From Pontibacillus chungwhensis BH030062 (GTDB lineage: Bacteria > Bacillota > Bacilli > Bacillales > BH030062), in assembly GCF_000770675.1 (NCBI RefSeq), contig NZ_AVBG01000002.1, positions 248,001 through 312,000 of the forward strand: a DNA stretch of 64,000 nt. The letters run 5' to 3'. Below the pieces are notes generated by a model that worked only from the letters and a program-made list of their open reading frames with translations, was not told the DNA's origin and searched no databases. Shown in pieces: positions 8,281-16,384 of the stretch. The first letter of the stretch is position 1, and each line of letters starts with the position of its first letter. Both the position numbers and the translations under genes were made by a program.

Positions 8281-9835
8281 TGAAATGGAAATTATTCTTT
8301 CCTTTGTTCTTTACTTTATAAAGGGACTGATCAGCCCTCTTCACCAGTTCATCTGCTACAACCCCATGTTCTGGGTATAAACTGATTCCAATACTTGCTT
8401 GAATAGGAATCTCGATCCCCTTTTTACAAAAAGGACTTTCATGAAATCGGCTAAGCAGTAACTGCGCCTCTCTTTTTACAAAATCAGCGGAAGGAATATC
8501 GTCTAAACAAATGACAAACTCGTCTCCACCTAATCTGGCAACAAACCCTTTACCATGGGTGAAGGCGGTTACTACTTTAGCCACATGTTTTAAAAAATCA
8601 TCTCCCACAGTGTGTCCGTAAAGGTCATTAACTTGTTTAAATGAGTCTAGATCAAAGAGCATAATAGCAACATTTCGTGTAGTACTTGATTGAATTCGCT
8701 CTTCTAATGATTGATAAAAAGACCTTCGATTGGGCAATTGAGTTAAGGAATCGTGATAAGCTAGGAAGGAAACCTGCTCCGCCTTCTGCTTCTCAGAGGT
8801 AATATTCCGTATAATGATCATGAAATACGGCTGCTGGTCCACAAATAAGAAGTCTCCATCAATTAGTAAGTGACGGGTTTTACCGTCTCTTACGCTCTCA
8901 ATTTCTGCTTCAAATTCCCGAACAGGCTGTCGTTTTTCAAATATTCTATGATAGAGATCAATCCATTCTTCTTGATGGGTAGTCTGGTAAGCCTCAAACA
9001 CATTCCGGTTACGAATATTCACATCTTCTAATAAGTATTGAGCTGTTGGGTTTGCTTCCTTTATGACTCCTTTGCTATCAACTAATATAATAGCGTTAGG
9101 ATTTAAGTTAAATAGAATTTCATAACGTTTCGAGTAAGAAGATAGAAAGTCATATTTGACCATCGCCATCCTTAACATGAAACACCAGACCACACCTGAG
9201 AAAATGTATGGACGAGGAGGTAACCACTTCCCGAAATCAATATAACCAAATACGATATTCCAAAGTAATACAAATATAAATGAGTACAATAAGATATCCA
9301 TTATACGTTTACGTTCTAACGATTCAATCACTTTTCTTTGCTTAAAAATTATATAAATGAAAATGAGCGTTAACAGATTCCCTATTGTAATAGCTAAATA
9401 ATAAAACGTATTATGTGTTGGAAGTTTCCAGATCCCTTGCTGAACGAAGTTAAGGCTATTGAACATATGACTCAATGAAAATACCGATAAAATCACAAAT
9501 ACAACAGGTACATAATAAATATATGGTCGTAAGCGGACGGGTATTCGATGTTTGAAGGAGGTCACTTCAGCTACGAAGTGGAATCCGAAACTTATCAAGA
9601 GAGCACCAACGTTTCCATACCAAAGTATTGCTAATGGTGCACTGTAGTGGATGGGAAGCAAGTGGCGTATATATTCTTCTAAAAACAACAACATGTATCC
9701 TAGCACGATTAAACTGGCCAAGCGGTGTATCTTACTCTGAACATTACGAAGAAAGACTTCAATCGCCATATAAAACAGAAATAAGACAGGAATTAAATAG
9801 ATAAAGAAACTCATTATAATCGATTCGACAGTCAT
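8255..9835 (-). CDS. Membrane-bound PAS-GGDEF diguanylate cyclase
   Basis: Probable cyclic-di-GMP synthase. The N-terminal 220 residues form about seven hydrophobic helices, resembling the 7TM sensor region found before some kinases and cyclases. A PAS domain (about 235-350, containing NPNAIILVDSKGVI) is followed by a GGDEF domain (about 360-520) with DSLTQLPNRRSF and the active-site signature RLGGDEF. I see no RxxD inhibitory site directly before the signature. ATG 9835 is used; an in-frame GTG at 9844 is possible. The next gene on the same strand starts inside this one, linking second-messenger synthesis to a channel-like protein. The signal sensed is unknown. Confidence 0.88.
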   Translation of the reverse strand: MTVESIIMSFFIYLIPVLFLFYMAIEVFLRNVQSKIHRLASLIVLGYMLLFLEEYIRHLLPIHYSAPLAILWYGNVGALLISFGFHFVAEVTSFKHRIPVRLRPYIYYVPVVFVILSVFSLSHMFNSLNFVQQGIWKLPTHNTFYYLAITIGNLLTLIFIYIIFKQRKVIESLERKRIMDILLYSFIFVLLWNIVFGYIDFGKWLPPRPYIFSGVVWCFMLRMAMVKYDFLSSYSKRYEILFNLNPNAIILVDSKGVIKEANPTAQYLLEDVNIRNRNVFEAYQTTHQEEWIDLYHRIFEKRQPVREFEAEIESVRDGKTRHLLIDGDFLFVDQQPYFMIIIRNITSEKQKAEQVSFLAYHDSLTQLPNRRSFYQSLEERIQSSTTRNVAIMLFDLDSFKQVNDLYGHTVGDDFLKHVAKVVTAFTHGKGFVARLGGDEFVICLDDIPSADFVKREAQLLLSRFHESPFCKKGIEIPIQASIGISLYPEHGVVADELVKRADQSLYKVKNKGKNNFHFNGTDSKSS

Positions 9836-10000
9836 ACTACACACATCTCTTCATTGGTTTTCATGCATTACTATTAAATTAGCATGAATTACTCATACAA
9901 TTAACTTTGAACCCTCTCCTTAAACCAATCCTTGAGCATAAAGAACCACTCCGGATAAATATAGTTGCATCATTCAGACCGAAACTCTCTATTACGCATA

Positions 10001-10048
10001 TTCATTTTAAATATCATTCATTTATGTTACAGTACTTCGAGTATCGAA
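10001..10048 (+). promoter_or_regulatory. Possible promoter and operator of the MFS gene
   Basis: TTCATT (10001-10006) and TATGTT (10023-10028), spaced 16 nt, could form a modest sigma-A promoter. A perfect interrupted palindrome TTCGA-gta-TCGAA (10036-10048) lies at the predicted start point, 28 bp before the gene, as expected for a repressor operator. No regulator gene is adjacent. Confidence 0.35.
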
Positions 10049-10075
10049 ATAGTAAATCTCAGCAGGAGGAAACAT

Positions 10076-11425
10076 ATGAAAAAGGAATCAACCCCTCTTT
10101 TCAAACAAGGATATTTTAAAACGATTATCATTCTTAGCATTGCCGTTTGGCTTGTAGTCATGAACACAACCATGTTCAACGTAGCCCTGCCAAATGTGCT
10201 AAGTGATTTCAGTCTCTCTCCTTCACAAGGTGCTTGGATTGTATCAGGGTATTCCATCGTTCTAGCAATCTTTACGATCACTTATACTCGCTTAAGTGAC
10301 TATGTTCCACTTAAACGATTACTTATGATTGGTGTTGTGCTCTTTGCATCCGCATCCGTTTTTGGATACTTTACACAAAATTTCATCTGGCTCATGATTG
10401 CCAGACTCTTTCAAGCTGCCGGAGCAGCTGCAATACCAGGACTTTCCTATGTATATGCCGGACGTTTTGTTCCAGGGCATCACAGAGGACGTGCCATGGC
10501 TTTTATTGCTTCTGCTTCTTCTCTAGGATTCGGTCTTGGTCCTGTTTTCGGTGGGGCAATTACGGATTACTTAAACTGGAATTTCTTGTTCGTATTTACG
10601 TTACTCGTTATTCTCTTGTTACCTGTTTTAAATAAACGATTACCAGAAGAGTCTTCTCAACCTGGTCATTTCGATAAAATAGGGGCGGTTTTAACAGGAT
10701 TATCGGTTACTGCTTTGCTTTTATTTATATCTACCATAACGTGGTACTACCTGGCAGTTGGTTTGATGTTAGCAGGGATGTTGTGGTGGCATTTAAATAA
10801 GAATAATGCTCCATTTATTCAGCCTAAATTAATTCGAAATAAACCCTACCGATTGATTGTCTATATGAGTTATTTAGGATTTACCACTCATTTTGCAATC
10901 CTCGTCTTAATGCCTTTAATGCTGAAAAATGTATATGACAAAAGCCCGACAACAGTAGGACTGATCATCTTCCCTGGAGCTTTCCTTTCAGCTCTTGCAG
11001 CTGTATATGTAGGACGTCTAATAGATCGATACGGAAACATAAGGGTGATGCTTCTCGCTCATGTGCTTCTCACAGGATCTGTGGTCATCTTCTATTTCTT
11101 ATCACCTGTAAATGAATATATGATTATGATTGGCTATATGTTTACAAGCTTTGGATTCTCAAGTCTATCATCTAGTTCTACGAATGAAATATCTCACTTT
11201 CTACCTTCTACCTTGATTGGATCAGGCATTGGTCTTAAACAACTTGTACAGTTTGTTGGATCAGCCTCCGGACCTGTACTGGCCGGTTTCTTCTTAGAAC
11301 TCGGAGACGTGCAGTATTCCATGGCATCTTTCCAGAATACATTCTTGTTTATACTGGTACTCATGGTTATATCTTGTATCATTTTTGGTCAGATGGTTAT
11401 TAGATCAAAGAAAGTAGAAGGATAA
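10076..11425 (+). CDS. MFS transporter, drug:H+ antiporter (DHA2-like)
   Basis: Integral membrane transporter of 449 residues with about 12-14 hydrophobic helices. The start of helix 1 (MNTTMFNVALPNVLSDF) and the loop 2/3 region (YTRLSDYVPLKRLL) fit the DHA2 drug:proton antiporter group, close in size to Tet(L)-type proteins (about 458 residues). The motif C-like stretch GFGLGPVFGGAI in helix 5 is typical of antiporters. ATG 10076 has GGAGGAAACAT directly upstream; the frame's upstream extension to 9965 is not supported. Monocistronic. Substrate unknown; efflux of a toxic compound is the family expectation. Confidence 0.85.
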   Translation: MKKESTPLFKQGYFKTIIILSIAVWLVVMNTTMFNVALPNVLSDFSLSPSQGAWIVSGYSIVLAIFTITYTRLSDYVPLKRLLMIGVVLFASASVFGYFTQNFIWLMIARLFQAAGAAAIPGLSYVYAGRFVPGHHRGRAMAFIASASSLGFGLGPVFGGAITDYLNWNFLFVFTLLVILLLPVLNKRLPEESSQPGHFDKIGAVLTGLSVTALLLFISTITWYYLAVGLMLAGMLWWHLNKNNAPFIQPKLIRNKPYRLIVYMSYLGFTTHFAILVLMPLMLKNVYDKSPTTVGLIIFPGAFLSALAAVYVGRLIDRYGNIRVMLLAHVLLTGSVVIFYFLSPVNEYMIMIGYMFTSFGFSSLSSSSTNEISHFLPSTLIGSGIGLKQLVQFVGSASGPVLAGFFLELGDVQYSMASFQNTFLFILVLMVISCIIFGQMVIRSKKVEG

Positions 11426-11456
11426 ATTTAAAAGAGAGTACCTTGTCTTCAAATGA

Positions 11457-11487
11457 AAAGCTGTCCCTATAAAGGGACAGCTTTCTT
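11457..11487. terminator. Bidirectional terminator
   Basis: AAAGCTGTCCC (11457-11467) pairs perfectly with GGGACAGCTTT (11474-11484) around a TATAAA loop, with T-rich sequence on both sides. It separates the convergent MFS and aldo/keto reductase genes. Confidence 0.85.
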
Positions 11488-11493
11488 TATGAT

Positions 11494-12396
11494 TTATGGG
11501 ATATCATAGCCTTGAGAGCTTGTGTATATCTCAAACCATTGGTCTTTCGTGAGCGTAAGATCTAGAGCAGCTACAGTTGACTTAATACGCTCTATTTTAC
11601 CTGATCCTACAATAGGAATGATTTTTGCTGGATGAGCTAGTAACCAGGCATACATAACCTGATCAATTCCTTCAGCCCCAATCTCACCGGCCACTTTATC
11701 AAGAGTAGTACGTAACCGAATCGCTCTCTCACTATCACTAGTGAATACATCCCCACCACCAAGAGGCGACCAAGCCATTGGGGCCAATCGTTTTTCCATA
11801 CAAGTATCGAGGGTTCCATCATGAACATTCTCGAGGTTGTATGGAGATAGTTCAATCTGGTTTGTAACAAGTTCTACATCTAAGTAAGACTCAAGCATGG
11901 CCAATTGATGTTGTTTGAAATTTGATACTCCAAAATGCCGCACTTTACCAGCGTCTTTTAATTCGTGAAAAGCTTCTGCCACTTCTTTTGGATCCATTAA
12001 CGGATCTGGTCGATGAATAAGTAACAGATCGATATAATCAGTTCCAAAAGCTTGCAACGAGTTCTCAACAGACTTCAAAATGTGAGCTTTGCTCGTGTCA
12101 TAGTGATGCGATTGATGCTCTGGACGGTTCTCAGATTCTAAAACAATCCCACACTTTGTAACAAGCTCCATCCTCTCACGCAGCTCAGGTTTAAGGGCGA
12201 GCGCTTGTCCGAATAATGGCTCACATGTATAACTTCCATAAATATCAGCGTGATCAAATGTCGTAATGCCAAGGTCTAAACATTGTTCAACCAGTTCGAC
12301 TACTTCTTCATTTGAATAATTCCAATCAGCCAATCTCCAATGTCCATGGACAATCTGAGAAACTGATAAATCTTCAGCAAGTTGAATACGATTCAT
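11494..12396 (-). CDS. Aldo/keto reductase (YcsN/YdhF-like)
   Basis: NAD(P)H-dependent oxidoreductase of the aldo/keto reductase superfamily, 300 residues, a TIM barrel. The catalytic tetrad is readable: Asp and Tyr in DHADIYG (about residues 48-54), Lys in LVTKCGIV (about 81) and His in LIHRPDP. The C-terminal GSGKIERIKS loop fits cofactor binding. The early segment (HGHWRLADWNYS) resembles the YdhF/YcsN subgroup. ATG 12396 has GGAGG 8 nt upstream. A three-codon open frame with a very strong ribosome site lies just before it. Substrate cannot be deduced. Confidence 0.88.
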   Translation of the reverse strand: MNRIQLAEDLSVSQIVHGHWRLADWNYSNEEVVELVEQCLDLGITTFDHADIYGSYTCEPLFGQALALKPELRERMELVTKCGIVLESENRPEHQSHHYDTSKAHILKSVENSLQAFGTDYIDLLLIHRPDPLMDPKEVAEAFHELKDAGKVRHFGVSNFKQHQLAMLESYLDVELVTNQIELSPYNLENVHDGTLDTCMEKRLAPMAWSPLGGGDVFTSDSERAIRLRTTLDKVAGEIGAEGIDQVMYAWLLAHPAKIIPIVGSGKIERIKSTVAALDLTLTKDQWFEIYTSSQGYDIP

Positions 12397-12424
12397 AGAT
12401 TTAACTCCTCCAAATATGTATATA

Positions 12425-12448
12425 CTACTCCTTCATCGTACCTCCTTT
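12425..12448 (-). other. Three-codon leader ORF with perfect Shine-Dalgarno
   Basis: On the minus strand AAAGGAGGT (12440-12448) is followed 3 nt later by ATG AAG GAG TAG (12425-12436), encoding only Met-Lys-Glu. It lies 28 bp before the aldo/keto reductase start. It may be a ribosome standby site, a minimal leader or a fossil start. Confidence 0.3.
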
Positions 12449-12488
12449 CCCCCAAAAATGCGAGGAAAGCGCTTCATCATAGTAAAGC

Positions 12489-12528
12489 GTGCCAGACACC
12501 CTTTAACTAACTAAAGGGTGTCTGGCAC
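12489..12528 (-). terminator. Stem-loop terminator of the GTGCCAGACACC type
   Basis: A perfect 17-bp stem pairs 12489-12505 with 12512-12528 around a 6-nt loop, just past the Gfo/Idh stop. The GTGCCAGACACC core is one I recall as recurrent in Bacillaceae intergenic regions. The T tract is short (GCTTTA), so termination may be weak. Confidence 0.55.
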
Positions 12529-12531
12529 CTT

Positions 12532-13506
12532 TTAGATTCGGACCGTTCCGTTTTGACTTTGGTAGATGGAATCAATGAGTTTAATGTTTTCGAGCGTTTT
12601 AAATTGCAATGCATCGATTGGTTCATGGTTCTCGACAATTCTTTCAAATGCTTCTATTTGAAGGGCATACTGATCTCCTTCTTCTACAACTTCTCGTTCT
12701 CCATCCTTAGTGGCTATACGAATGATCCCTTTATGTTCATTCGCGTCTGGACGATAAGCATGTGGAACAGTAATTCTACCTTTCGTTCCAATAATCTCAT
12801 ACTCATTCCGCAATGGTGTATTGAAACTACAGTCAACTTGAACCAAGACTCCATTCTCAAGTTTCATTGTAACAAGCGAAGCTAGATCTACCTCATGGTC
12901 TTCATCGACATTTGATATAGACTGCACATGATCTGGTTTACTCCCCAACAAATGAAGAGCAGAATGAGTACCATAACAACCTACATCCCAAAGGGCCCCT
13001 CCCCCTTTTTCAGGATCGAGACGAATGTTGTATTGACTCTTGTCAAAACTAAAGGAGAAGCTTGCCTTCATTAATTCCACATCTCCAATTTCGCCTGATG
13101 CAATAATCTCTTTCACACGCTCGTGTTGAGGATGGAATTGATACATAAATGCCTCTAAAAGAATCACATTATGGTTCTGACATGTTTGGATCATTTCTTC
13201 CGCGTCACGATAGCTTAAAGCAGCAGGCTTCTCACATAAGATATGCTTTCCAGCTTGAGCAGCCTTTAAGACCCATTCTTTATGAAGGTGGTTCGGCAAG
13301 GGTATATATACGGCCTCAACTTGATCATCATTCAATAATTGCTGATAACTACTATAAGCTTTTGGAATATCAAAATGCTTTGCTACTTCCTTTTCTTTGC
13401 CACTGCTACTTGCTACAGCTACAACTTCAGCCCCATCTGCTCGCTCTATAGCCGGTATCAAAGCTTTCTTCGCAATATTAGCTGTTCCTAAAATGCCCCA
13501 ACGCAT
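12532..13506 (-). CDS. Gfo/Idh/MocA family oxidoreductase
   Basis: NAD(P)-dependent dehydrogenase, usually acting on sugars, inositols or their derivatives. An N-terminal Rossmann fold carries GILGTANIAKKALIPAI, a variant of the GxGxxA motif, at residues 4-20. The signature CEKPAAL (about 95-101) holds the catalytic lysine. The C-terminal domain (about 125-300) includes GGGALWDVGCYGTH, containing the family's D-x-G-x-Y/H region. Length (324) is normal. ATG 13506 follows AAAGGAGAGGG. It is on the same strand as the aldo/keto reductase but separated by a stem-loop, so co-transcription is uncertain. Substrate unknown. Confidence 0.88.
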   Translation of the reverse strand: MRWGILGTANIAKKALIPAIERADGAEVVAVASSSGKEKEVAKHFDIPKAYSSYQQLLNDDQVEAVYIPLPNHLHKEWVLKAAQAGKHILCEKPAALSYRDAEEMIQTCQNHNVILLEAFMYQFHPQHERVKEIIASGEIGDVELMKASFSFSFDKSQYNIRLDPEKGGGALWDVGCYGTHSALHLLGSKPDHVQSISNVDEDHEVDLASLVTMKLENGVLVQVDCSFNTPLRNEYEIIGTKGRITVPHAYRPDANEHKGIIRIATKDGEREVVEEGDQYALQIEAFERIVENHEPIDALQFKTLENIKLIDSIYQSQNGTVRI

Positions 13507-13631
13507 AATTAATCCCTCTCCTTTATAATTTAATCGCCTACATTTTTCCTCTTAACGCATATACCCGTTCTTGATCCCTTTCAAATCTTGCTTTGTTGAA
13601 GACGCAAAGTTGAGACATGTTATTTGGAGTA

Positions 13632-13789
13632 GGGCCGTTATGTTATTGAGAGTTAGGGGAGACCCCGGAACGCGAGTAGCAATTGAGGAGCATCCCCCAA
13701 CAGAAAGAGGAAGTTCGCCCCGTCGTGTGGGGATGCAGTAATTGAGTGATTTGCCGATCCATCTTACACTTAAATAAGCTAACGGAAAC
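13632..13789. repeat. Degenerate copy of the dispersed palindromic element
   Basis: The left end GGGCCGTTA (13632-13640) matches the end of the copy at 59248; the right end AGCTAACGGAAAC (13777-13789) matches the other subfamily (59032). Internal blocks include GGGGAGACCCCGGAA, GAGGAAGTTCG and a CCCCGTCGTGTGGGG hairpin. The ends no longer pair, so it looks like a recombinant or decayed copy. The rest of the 13507-13941 gap is AT-rich and probably holds the kinase promoter. Confidence 0.6.
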
Positions 13790-13941
13790 ACTCCCTCATC
13801 TTCGAGTTAGTTTTAAAGGACTTATACAATAAGTGCTATTTTTTCATATTGGAATTCACAAAACATATTTAAAATACAGAATCTTATAGTAAAATAAGTG
13901 AAAGGTTGAATGACCAATTATGTTAAAGATTGGAGTTAATT

Positions 13942-15294
13942 ATGAAGGATTCTGTGCTTACATCATGGAGTATTTGGACAACGATTGCTCTTATCTTGAT
14001 GGGTATTACGATGCCCTTGTGGTTAAGTATTGATATGGTTGGCCTTTCTTCTGCGATGGAGAAATTGAACGAAGATCCGTCCGGAAGTACGCTTATGATG
14101 ACGGCTTTTACACTTGTTATGTTAAACACAATTCGTGCGTTGCCTCATTATCTTGGAGCTTTATTATTAGGGGATATACTTGGTAGAAAGTTCGAAAAAC
14201 CCTGGTTAAAAGTTGCGGTTCCCTTTGTTGTGATTCCGCTTGTGTATGCCTCTATTAATGCATATAGCGCTATTAATTATCACTTCGGTGGTCCTGCCTT
14301 TTTAATTTTAATGTCTATCGTTCTAATGCATATGTTGAGCCGCGATCAGCTAAGGCCGGTTCTCAAATCGTTCGTTCTAGCTCAGTTATTATTTGGCTAT
14401 CAATGGCTAGATACCGTTACGTTTTTAACACCATTTGGCTTTGGAGGCGGCGCTATATCTTCAGAACTTAAAGACATTGCCGTTTCCCTTGAATTCGGAG
14501 CGACTCTTTCTTTTTATAGTATCGTTCTGTGTTCCATCTTTGTCATCAATGCAGTAATGCTTGCTGTTTACTTAGCTGTGTCCGCTCAAAAGTGGAAGAT
14601 CAAACAGGATCTAAACCGTGCTAGAGGAGAAATGATTGAATCAAGATCCGGACGAGAAGCCCTCCATTTGGTCCATGATTTAAAAACCCCTCTTGCTCTC
14701 ATCGAGGGACTAAATTCATTAATACAAATGAAAACGAAAAACCAAGAGATCCTCGATTATACAGACAAAATCTCTGAATCTATCCAATCTACCAGTAATA
14801 TGGTATCTGAGATTTTGTATGATGAGAAGAAAAACTGGTGTAGCATGAAGCGACTAATTGAATATATAAGAGCTAACAAATTAAGCTACGCTGACATTTC
14901 GTTTGAGTTTGAATTAAATGCTAATGAACATACTGAAGTGCTAGTGAACAAAATTCGGATGACTCGTGCCATGGTCAATTTAATTGATAATGCCTGTGAT
15001 GCTGTAGAAGGGGTTCCCGACGCCCATGTTATTATAAGAACGGAAAAATATGGTGAAGAGATTTGGCTGGGCGTTGAGGATAATGGAAATGGAATTCCCA
15101 AAAAAGAGCAGCAGAAGATCTGGAAGCCTGGGTTTAGCACAAAGAGCCACCCTGGTTTTGGGCTGACGTTTGTCAAAAACGTCGTAGCCGAACACGATGC
15201 CACCTTACATATCGAAAGTGATAAAAATCAAGGAACTTTATTCTGGATTCAATTGCCAAAGGAGCGTGTAAGCTATGAACATTCTAATCATTGA
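13942..15294 (+). CDS. Sensor histidine kinase, multi-TM type
   Basis: Membrane histidine kinase of about 450 residues. Residues 1-215 hold some six hydrophobic helices and no extracellular domain, so the stimulus may be sensed in or near the membrane. The H-box VHDLKTPLALIE contains the phospho-accepting His. The N box NLIDNACDA, G1 box DNGNGIP and G2 box GFGLTFVKN form an intact ATP-binding domain. ATG 13942 lies 7 nt after GGAG; the in-frame TTG at 13930 includes that site and is rejected. It overlaps the response regulator gene by 20 nt. The ligand is unknown; the adjacent NhaC-family antiporter suggests a link to ions or organic acids. Confidence 0.88.
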   Translation: MKDSVLTSWSIWTTIALILMGITMPLWLSIDMVGLSSAMEKLNEDPSGSTLMMTAFTLVMLNTIRALPHYLGALLLGDILGRKFEKPWLKVAVPFVVIPLVYASINAYSAINYHFGGPAFLILMSIVLMHMLSRDQLRPVLKSFVLAQLLFGYQWLDTVTFLTPFGFGGGAISSELKDIAVSLEFGATLSFYSIVLCSIFVINAVMLAVYLAVSAQKWKIKQDLNRARGEMIESRSGREALHLVHDLKTPLALIEGLNSLIQMKTKNQEILDYTDKISESIQSTSNMVSEILYDEKKNWCSMKRLIEYIRANKLSYADISFEFELNANEHTEVLVNKIRMTRAMVNLIDNACDAVEGVPDAHVIIRTEKYGEEIWLGVEDNGNGIPKKEQQKIWKPGFSTKSHPGFGLTFVKNVVAEHDATLHIESDKNQGTLFWIQLPKERVSYEHSNH

Positions 15295-15895
15295 TGACGA
15301 TTCATCCCTTCGCTATATGTTACAAGAAATCTGCAATCATGCAGGCTGGGACTCACAAACAGCAGAAAACGGAAAACAAGGTTTAGACCTCTTTAATAAA
15401 GGTTCCTTTGACTTAATTTTGGTAGATTACCATATGCCAGAGATGGACGGCCTCCAAACCGTTAAAGAAATACGCAAAACGAACCCATCTATCCCTATTC
15501 TGGTACTAACAGTAGACGAACGACAGGAAATTGCCGATCAATTCCTAAAAGAAGGCGCCACTGACTTTGCCCTAAAACCCGTAAAAGCACCGGACATGAT
15601 CTCAAGAATCCAACTCCATGTCCAGCTCTCAAATATTAAAGAAAGCCAGAACCAAAACGACAACATCTACAGTACAAAAGGCATCAGCAAAGGAACCCTA
15701 TCGTACGTAGAAGAATACCTAAAGAAACAAAACGAAGCCACCTCCGTAGACGAAATATCAAAAAAAGTAGACCTAGCCTACCCAACCGTCTACCGATACG
15801 TCATGCACTTACTAGAAGAAGGCAAAGTAAAACAAGTCGTAAGCCACCAAAAAATTGGAAGACCGAAGAAACTGTATCAGTGGTATACACTATGA
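15275..15895 (+). CDS. Response regulator with C-terminal winged helix (CitB/DctR-like)
   Basis: Two-component response regulator of 206 residues. The receiver domain (1-118) has DDD at 7-9, the phospho-acceptor Asp51 in VDYHMPEMDG, a Thr in VLTVD and Lys in LKPVK. The C-terminal region (about 140-206) contains SVDEISKKVDLAYPTVYRYV, a helix-turn-helix of the kind seen in CitB/DcuR/DctR-type regulators of organic-acid transport. The start has GGAG 10 nt upstream inside the kinase gene. The 3' half is strikingly poor in G and T on this strand compared with neighbours. Partner of the preceding kinase; the target is probably nearby, but no operator was identified. Confidence 0.88.
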   Translation: MNILIIDDDSSLRYMLQEICNHAGWDSQTAENGKQGLDLFNKGSFDLILVDYHMPEMDGLQTVKEIRKTNPSIPILVLTVDERQEIADQFLKEGATDFALKPVKAPDMISRIQLHVQLSNIKESQNQNDNIYSTKGISKGTLSYVEEYLKKQNEATSVDEISKKVDLAYPTVYRYVMHLLEEGKVKQVVSHQKIGRPKKLYQWYTL

Positions 15896-16154
15896 AAAGC
15901 GCAGGCGACTGTTCAGCCCCGTACGCATAAGCAAGCTGCTGCAAGTCTGCGTAGCAGACTGGAAGTAGATTGCTTATGACGCTAGGGGCTAGGAGCCGGA
16001 GCTAGACACTAGAAAAGCGCAGGCGGGGTGCCCAGGGCCGTACGCATAAGCAAGCTGCTGCAAGTCTGCGTAGCAGACTGGAAGTAGATTGCTTATCACG
16101 CTAGGCCCTCCCCGCCGGAGCTAGATCCAGAAAAGCGCAGGCGGGGTGCCTAGG
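15895..16154. repeat. 118-bp tandem structured repeat, 2.2 copies
   Basis: Two near-identical 118-bp units (15895-16012 and 16013-16130) plus a 24-bp third start (16131-16154), each opening AAAAGCGCAGGCG. Every unit is itself palindromic: GCATAAGCAA pairs with TTGCTTATG around the hairpin AGTCTGC-gta-GCAGACT. The first unit begins on the response regulator's stop codon. The CGCAGGCG...CCGGAGCTAGA frame resembles repeats common in Bacillus intergenic DNA. Downstream, 16155-16240 is C/A-rich with no gene. Confidence 0.85.
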
Positions 16155-16239
16155 AAAAGAGGAAGTTCGACTAAAACCTCCCCACCCAATCAAACCTAAC
16201 TTTCACTAACAAACAAATCGCCCTATCATTCAAAAACAC

Positions 16240-16288
16240 AAAAAATCCCTCAGGCTAAGCTCCATCCACTTAGCCTGAGGGATTTTTT
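16240..16288. terminator. Strong bidirectional terminator
   Basis: A perfect 20-bp stem (16240-16259 with 16269-16288), AAAAAATCCCTCAGG on the left and the complement ending GGGATTTTTT on the right, around a 9-nt loop. It lies between the response regulator and the antiporter gene. Confidence 0.9.
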
Positions 16289-16384
16289 CATTTTTTTCTC
16301 TTTCTTCACCTAACAAACCCTCGTTACAATACAAATTATCATGCAATTATAAAAATTTAAACATCAAGAAGGAGCCTGACGACT

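Noticed and set aside
9907-10119. 70-codon frame upstream of the MFS gene
   Set aside because: It overlaps the promoter, operator and MFS start in another frame and has no ribosome site.
13552-13791. 79-codon open frame on the minus strand
   Set aside because: It lies inside a decayed palindromic repeat, has no convincing ribosome site and its product resembles no protein.
15895-16154. CRISPR-like tandem repeat
   Set aside because: Units are 118 bp, contiguous and internally palindromic, with no unique spacers and no cas genes.
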